From: an uncultured Lachnospiraceae bacterium
GTDB lineage: Bacteria; Bacillota; Clostridia; Lachnospirales; Lachnospiraceae
Direction of reading: 5' to 3'
NCBI GenBank assembly: GCA_905233835.1
Contig: CAJOGB010000020.1
Coordinates: forward strand, 1 to 17,828
Length of the DNA stretch: 17,828 bases
The position numbers and the translations under genes were made by a program. Below, one piece after another: positions 15,157 through 17,828 of this stretch. The number at the start of each line of letters is the position of its first letter. Position 1 is the first letter of the stretch. The notes below the pieces were generated by a model, which saw only the letters and a program-made list of their open reading frames with translations, was not told the DNA's origin and did not search any database.

Positions 15157-17412
15157 TTAGTTCAATTCGATATTTTGAATTTCATCTGCCCATCCGTAGT
15201 ACGGAGTCATATCTCCCGGAAGAGTAGATACGTTTACACGCTCGCTGGAGAAAATCTGAGCATCGGAACGCTGGTAAACCGGAAGCTCAACACCCCAGTC
15301 CATGATAATCTCCATAGCAGCTTTGTAAAGTCCCTTACGATAAGTCTGATCAGTAGACTCGCGAGCAAGCATAATTGACTCGTCAAGATCAGCATCGTTA
15401 ATCTTATAGTAGTTTGTAGATCCGTTGCTGTGATACAACTGGAACATATCCGGATCGGAAGTTGACTGCCATGCGGCACACCACATTTCAGCAACACCCG
15501 TCTGATATGACTGATATAAATCAGAAGCGTTTGCAAGGTCGTTTACGGAAAGTGTAAATCCGATCTTTGCGAAAGCGTCAGCTGCATTCTTTAAGATTAA
15601 GAAGGTCGGGTGGTCACCCTGTCCGCCACCACCGATGTTTACTTCGTACTCTAATTTTGCACCTGCAGGAGCAGCGGTAAGTTTACCGTCTTCCACAGTA
15701 TATCCTGCTGCTTCAAAGTATCCAAGTGCTGCCTGAAGTGCTGCATCGTACTTTTCATCAGCTGACATAGAAGAAGTATAGATATCATTTCCTTCTACGT
15801 CCTTAGAGTAAGCTACCTGATATCCGTCATCGGTTACACGAGGTGCAGCCCATGAAGTATTGGAGATTGGGTAGTTAATAACTGTAGCGGTTTCACCGTA
15901 GTAAGAATCGATTCCCTCATCTCTGTAAGCAGCGATAACGGTCGCGATTGCCTTACGTAAATTCTTAGAAGCATCGGATGAAGGATCGTTTCCAACCTTT
16001 ACGTTGTCAGCGGAAATACCAATATATCCGTAACCTCTGAAGTCGATTAACTTAGTAGTAATAACTTTACCTTCCAAATCATCTGCGCCGTTGATCTCAG
16101 CAATCTGAGAAGCAGCTTCTGATGAGTAAGAAGGATCGGCGATATCAAGAGTACCGGACTGAACACCGGTAATCTTATCAGCTTCCTGTGTTTCAACGAA
16201 GTTTAAGAACTTGGTCTTCGGCGCACCCTTGAAGTAGCTCTCATTAGCCTCCATATATACAGTACCGTCAGCTACCTTATTGAACTTATAAGGACCTGCA
16301 CCCATCGGCTCTGTGGTCTTAGCACGAACGGTTGAAAGGTCACCCTTTTCGAAACCGAACTTGTGCGCATCATAATCGTACTTAGAAGCATCACCATAGT
16401 AGTGAAGCGGAGCAATCTCAATACCTAAGTTGTAGATGAAAGATGCATCCAAAGTAGCGGTAGAAATTGTACAAGAATAATCACCTGTACGAACAATACC
16501 TTCGATGTAATCAGCAGAATCACCGGTAGATACACCGACGGTTGAGTAAGCATATACATCTGCATCCATCAAATCAGCAAGAGCTGTACCTGCTGTCTCC
16601 TTCTCCATTGCAGAGAAGTTCCAGCCGTATGCTTCACCGATAGCCATAGCAAAATCTTTTGCGGTAGCACCGTCTGCCAAATCAAATCCCCAAGCACCTG
16701 CTGCAGTCTTTACATCCTCAGCATCTGCTGCATATCCTGCTTCTACGCAGTAGTCAACGATTGACTGAGCAAAGTCGGTCAAACCGCCGTTAACAGCATC
16801 CCAGAATGCTTTCTGCTGATCTTCGGTGTAAAGAGAAAAGTCTGTGTTGTCTTCACCTTTTTCAGCAATCAAAACGGAAAGAGTGCTCATACCGCTTCTG
16901 TATTCTTCCATACCTTTGATCGGTGAGGAATATAAAGTAGTAGATCCGTCATAAGTCGGATCGGAAACTACATATAAACTAAAGATGTAGTCATCGATAG
17001 TAACAGGCTCTCCGTCAGAGAACTTTAAGTCTTCACGCATGGTAATGTTGTAATCAACAGAACCGTCTTCGTTTTCAACTACTTCAATGTTTGCCGGTGT
17101 ATGATAAACATAATCCGTTCCGTTAAAAGGAATGGTCTCACCTTCATCAGACATACCGTTTAAAATCGGAGCTCCTTCACGATCGGAGTAAAGCATAGAA
17201 ATCTGTGTCATCTGCTCTACTGTTCTGTCGTCAACGTTCTGTGCAAAGAATGGAGAGAACTTGTTCTCAAATCCGGTTGTACAAGCAACTAATGTCTCAT
17301 TGCCGCTTTCAGAGCCGGACTTCTTTGCAGAGTTTCCACCTTTTCCACCGCATGCTGCAAGTCCGACAATCATAGTAGCGGCAAGAAGAAGTGATAAAAT
17401 CTTTTTCTTCAT
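15157..17412 (-). CDS. oppA: Peptide ABC transporter substrate-binding lipoprotein OppA2, enlarged
   Basis: A 751-aa lipoprotein. MKKK, a hydrophobic stretch and the lipobox GLAAC (Cys21) form the signal, followed by a Gly/Ser/Lys linker. ATG 17412 is chosen because GGGAGG (17420-17425) lies seven bases upstream; a frame open 29 codons further upstream would bury the signal peptide. Family 5 solute-binding features: NITMREDLKFSDGEPVTIDDYIFSL, TEPMGAGPYKF (367-377), VYMEANESYFKGAPK, and near the end WQSTSDPDMFQLYHSNGSTN. Usual members are about 520-600 aa; the extra length lies mainly at about 171-290, an acidic, helix-rich insertion (TEDQQKAFWDAV, YCVEAGYAADAEDV, AKDFAMAIGEAYGW). It is the first gene of opp2, directly behind a consensus promoter, and is separated from oppB2 by two hairpins. 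Peptide substrate is inferred from family and neighbours. Confidence 0.93.
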   Translation of the reverse strand: MKKKILSLLLAATMIVGLAACGGKGGNSAKKSGSESGNETLVACTTGFENKFSPFFAQNVDDRTVEQMTQISMLYSDREGAPILNGMSDEGETIPFNGTDYVYHTPANIEVVENEDGSVDYNITMREDLKFSDGEPVTIDDYIFSLYVVSDPTYDGSTTLYSSPIKGMEEYRSGMSTLSVLIAEKGEDNTDFSLYTEDQQKAFWDAVNGGLTDFAQSIVDYCVEAGYAADAEDVKTAAGAWGFDLADGATAKDFAMAIGEAYGWNFSAMEKETAGTALADLMDADVYAYSTVGVSTGDSADYIEGIVRTGDYSCTISTATLDASFIYNLGIEIAPLHYYGDASKYDYDAHKFGFEKGDLSTVRAKTTEPMGAGPYKFNKVADGTVYMEANESYFKGAPKTKFLNFVETQEADKITGVQSGTLDIADPSYSSEAASQIAEINGADDLEGKVITTKLIDFRGYGYIGISADNVKVGNDPSSDASKNLRKAIATVIAAYRDEGIDSYYGETATVINYPISNTSWAAPRVTDDGYQVAYSKDVEGNDIYTSSMSADEKYDAALQAALGYFEAAGYTVEDGKLTAAPAGAKLEYEVNIGGGGQGDHPTFLILKNAADAFAKIGFTLSVNDLANASDLYQSYQTGVAEMWCAAWQSTSDPDMFQLYHSNGSTNYYKINDADLDESIMLARESTDQTYRKGLYKAAMEIIMDWGVELPVYQRSDAQIFSSERVNVSTLPGDMTPYYGWADEIQNIELN

Positions 17413-17419
17413 GTTTTTT

Positions 17420-17425
17420 CCTCCC
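17420..17425 (-). promoter_or_regulatory. Ribosome binding site that sets the oppA2 start
   Basis: GGGAGG lies seven bases before ATG 17412, which puts the lipoprotein signal at the N-terminus. A longer in-frame reading to 17499 would cross the promoter's predicted start point and has no such site. Confidence 0.75.
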
Positions 17426-17443
17426 TTAATATTTATGAAGATC

Positions 17444-17478
17444 GTCTGTTCTTTTTCAAAATCCTCGCAAAAACAGAC
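17444..17478 (-). promoter_or_regulatory. Inverted repeat at the predicted 5' end of the opp2 message
   Basis: GTCTGTT (17472-17478 on the minus strand) and AACAGAC (17444-17450) are perfect 7-bp complements, 21 bases apart. The first arm falls at the predicted transcription start. It may be a 5'-terminal mRNA stem or an operator overlapping +1. Confidence 0.4.
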
Positions 17479-17484
17479 TTTAAC

Positions 17485-17513
17485 ATTATAACTTCGCAAA
17501 GCATGTGTGTCAA
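17485..17513 (-). promoter_or_regulatory. Perfect consensus sigma-A promoter of the opp2 operon
   Basis: TTGACA (17508-17513) and TATAAT (17485-17490) are separated by exactly 17 bp on the minus strand. Transcription should begin near 17478, giving a leader of about 66 bases to oppA2. All six bases match in both boxes, so strong expression is expected unless it is repressed. Confidence 0.9.
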
Positions 17514-17544
17514 ATAAATCCGAGCAAAATAATCATTGAAAAAT

Positions 17545-17828
17545 CTAGTCTTTTTGCCAAAATTCCGTCTCACTCCGACAAAATGCTTCCCCCAGCGTAC
17601 ACAAGGCAAAACCAATGCCGTGAAACTTGTATTACGAGTCGGTACGAAGCCGATGACATCTTGCTTTGTATGTCTGTAGAAACTGTAATATTTGCCATCT
17701 TGATACAGAACGGCGGGAACCTTTTCGTTCAGTTTCGTCTTGACTACTCTGTTGCCGTTCTTACCTGCCAGCACATGATTATATTTCATTCGATGCTCAC
17801 TGCCCCAAGTACCTCTGAAAAAATCATA
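17545..17828 (-). pseudogene. Partial, probably degraded reading frame of unknown function
   Basis: A minus-strand frame is open from the window edge and looks protein-like in its first two thirds (FFRGTWGSEHRMKYNHVLAG, then NEKVPAVLYQDGKYYSFYRH). In that frame it continues to 17433, but this would run through the perfect opp2 promoter, and the last 35 or so residues look like chance translation. From about 17630 another frame reads FHGIGFALCTLGEAFCRSET and stops at 17545, before the promoter, which would be a sensible gene end after a single-base shift. I do not recognise the family. It may be the decayed 3' end of an upstream gene or a translated intergenic repeat. Confidence 0.35.

Noticed and set aside
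17433..17544. Continuation of the right-edge reading frame down to 17433
   Set aside because: It would run through a perfect consensus promoter and its predicted start point, and the residues are not protein-like.
1..17828. Mobile element, phage, CRISPR, toxin-antitoxin or defence system
   Set aside because: No direct-repeat arrays, terminal inverted repeats, transposase or integrase motifs, or RNA genes were seen. The content is two peptide importers and two sensor kinases.

Overview
The window looks like a chromosomal segment of a low-to-moderate GC Firmicute, most likely a Clostridia/Lachnospiraceae-type gut or rumen bacterium. The reasons are the strong AAGGAGG-type ribosome binding sites, the consensus sigma-A promoters, lipoproteins with LAAC lipoboxes and (K/G)-rich linkers, and hybrid histidine kinases with the SHDIRTPMNAIIG style of H-box. 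The taxon is inferred from protein style only. Every supported gene lies on the minus strand, so the order of transcription runs from high to low coordinates.

Right to left: (1) 17545-17828 is the tail of an unrecognised, probably decayed reading frame. (2) A perfect consensus promoter (TTGACA-17-TATAAT, 17485-17513) drives a complete oligopeptide/dipeptide-type ABC importer operon ('opp2'): a 751-aa lipoprotein oppA2, two tandem mRNA hairpins, oppB2 (frameshifted at an A6 run), an unusually large oppC2, oppD2, oppF2 and a small membrane protein of 88 aa. (3) 9787-10034 is a regulatory gap with a second promoter (9964-9991) and then a strong 15-bp intrinsic terminator (9862-9898). The terminator lies upstream of oppB1, so it may act both as the opp2 terminator and as a leader attenuator for the next operon. 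(4) A second complete importer operon ('opp1'), oppB1-oppC1-oppD1-oppF1-oppA1, has the binding protein last and ends at a strong terminator (3921-3957). (5) A cytoplasmic two-PAS hybrid histidine kinase has its own promoter and is interrupted by a one-base frameshift. (6) A 224-bp gap contains two perfect inverted DnaA boxes. (7) A polytopic membrane histidine kinase is cut by the left edge of the window.

The two transporters each encode all five expected parts: a surface lipoprotein that captures peptide, two permeases forming the channel, and two ATPases. They are clearly divergent and differ in gene order. opp2 is the odder system: its OppC carries about 210 extra residues, apparently three imperfect repeats, between TM1 and the permease core; its OppA carries about 115 extra residues; its OppD is extended at both ends; and it has an extra small membrane protein. 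The two single-base frameshifts both lie in homopolymer runs and could be real lesions or sequencing errors. No RNA genes, CRISPR arrays, insertion sequences or phage genes are seen.
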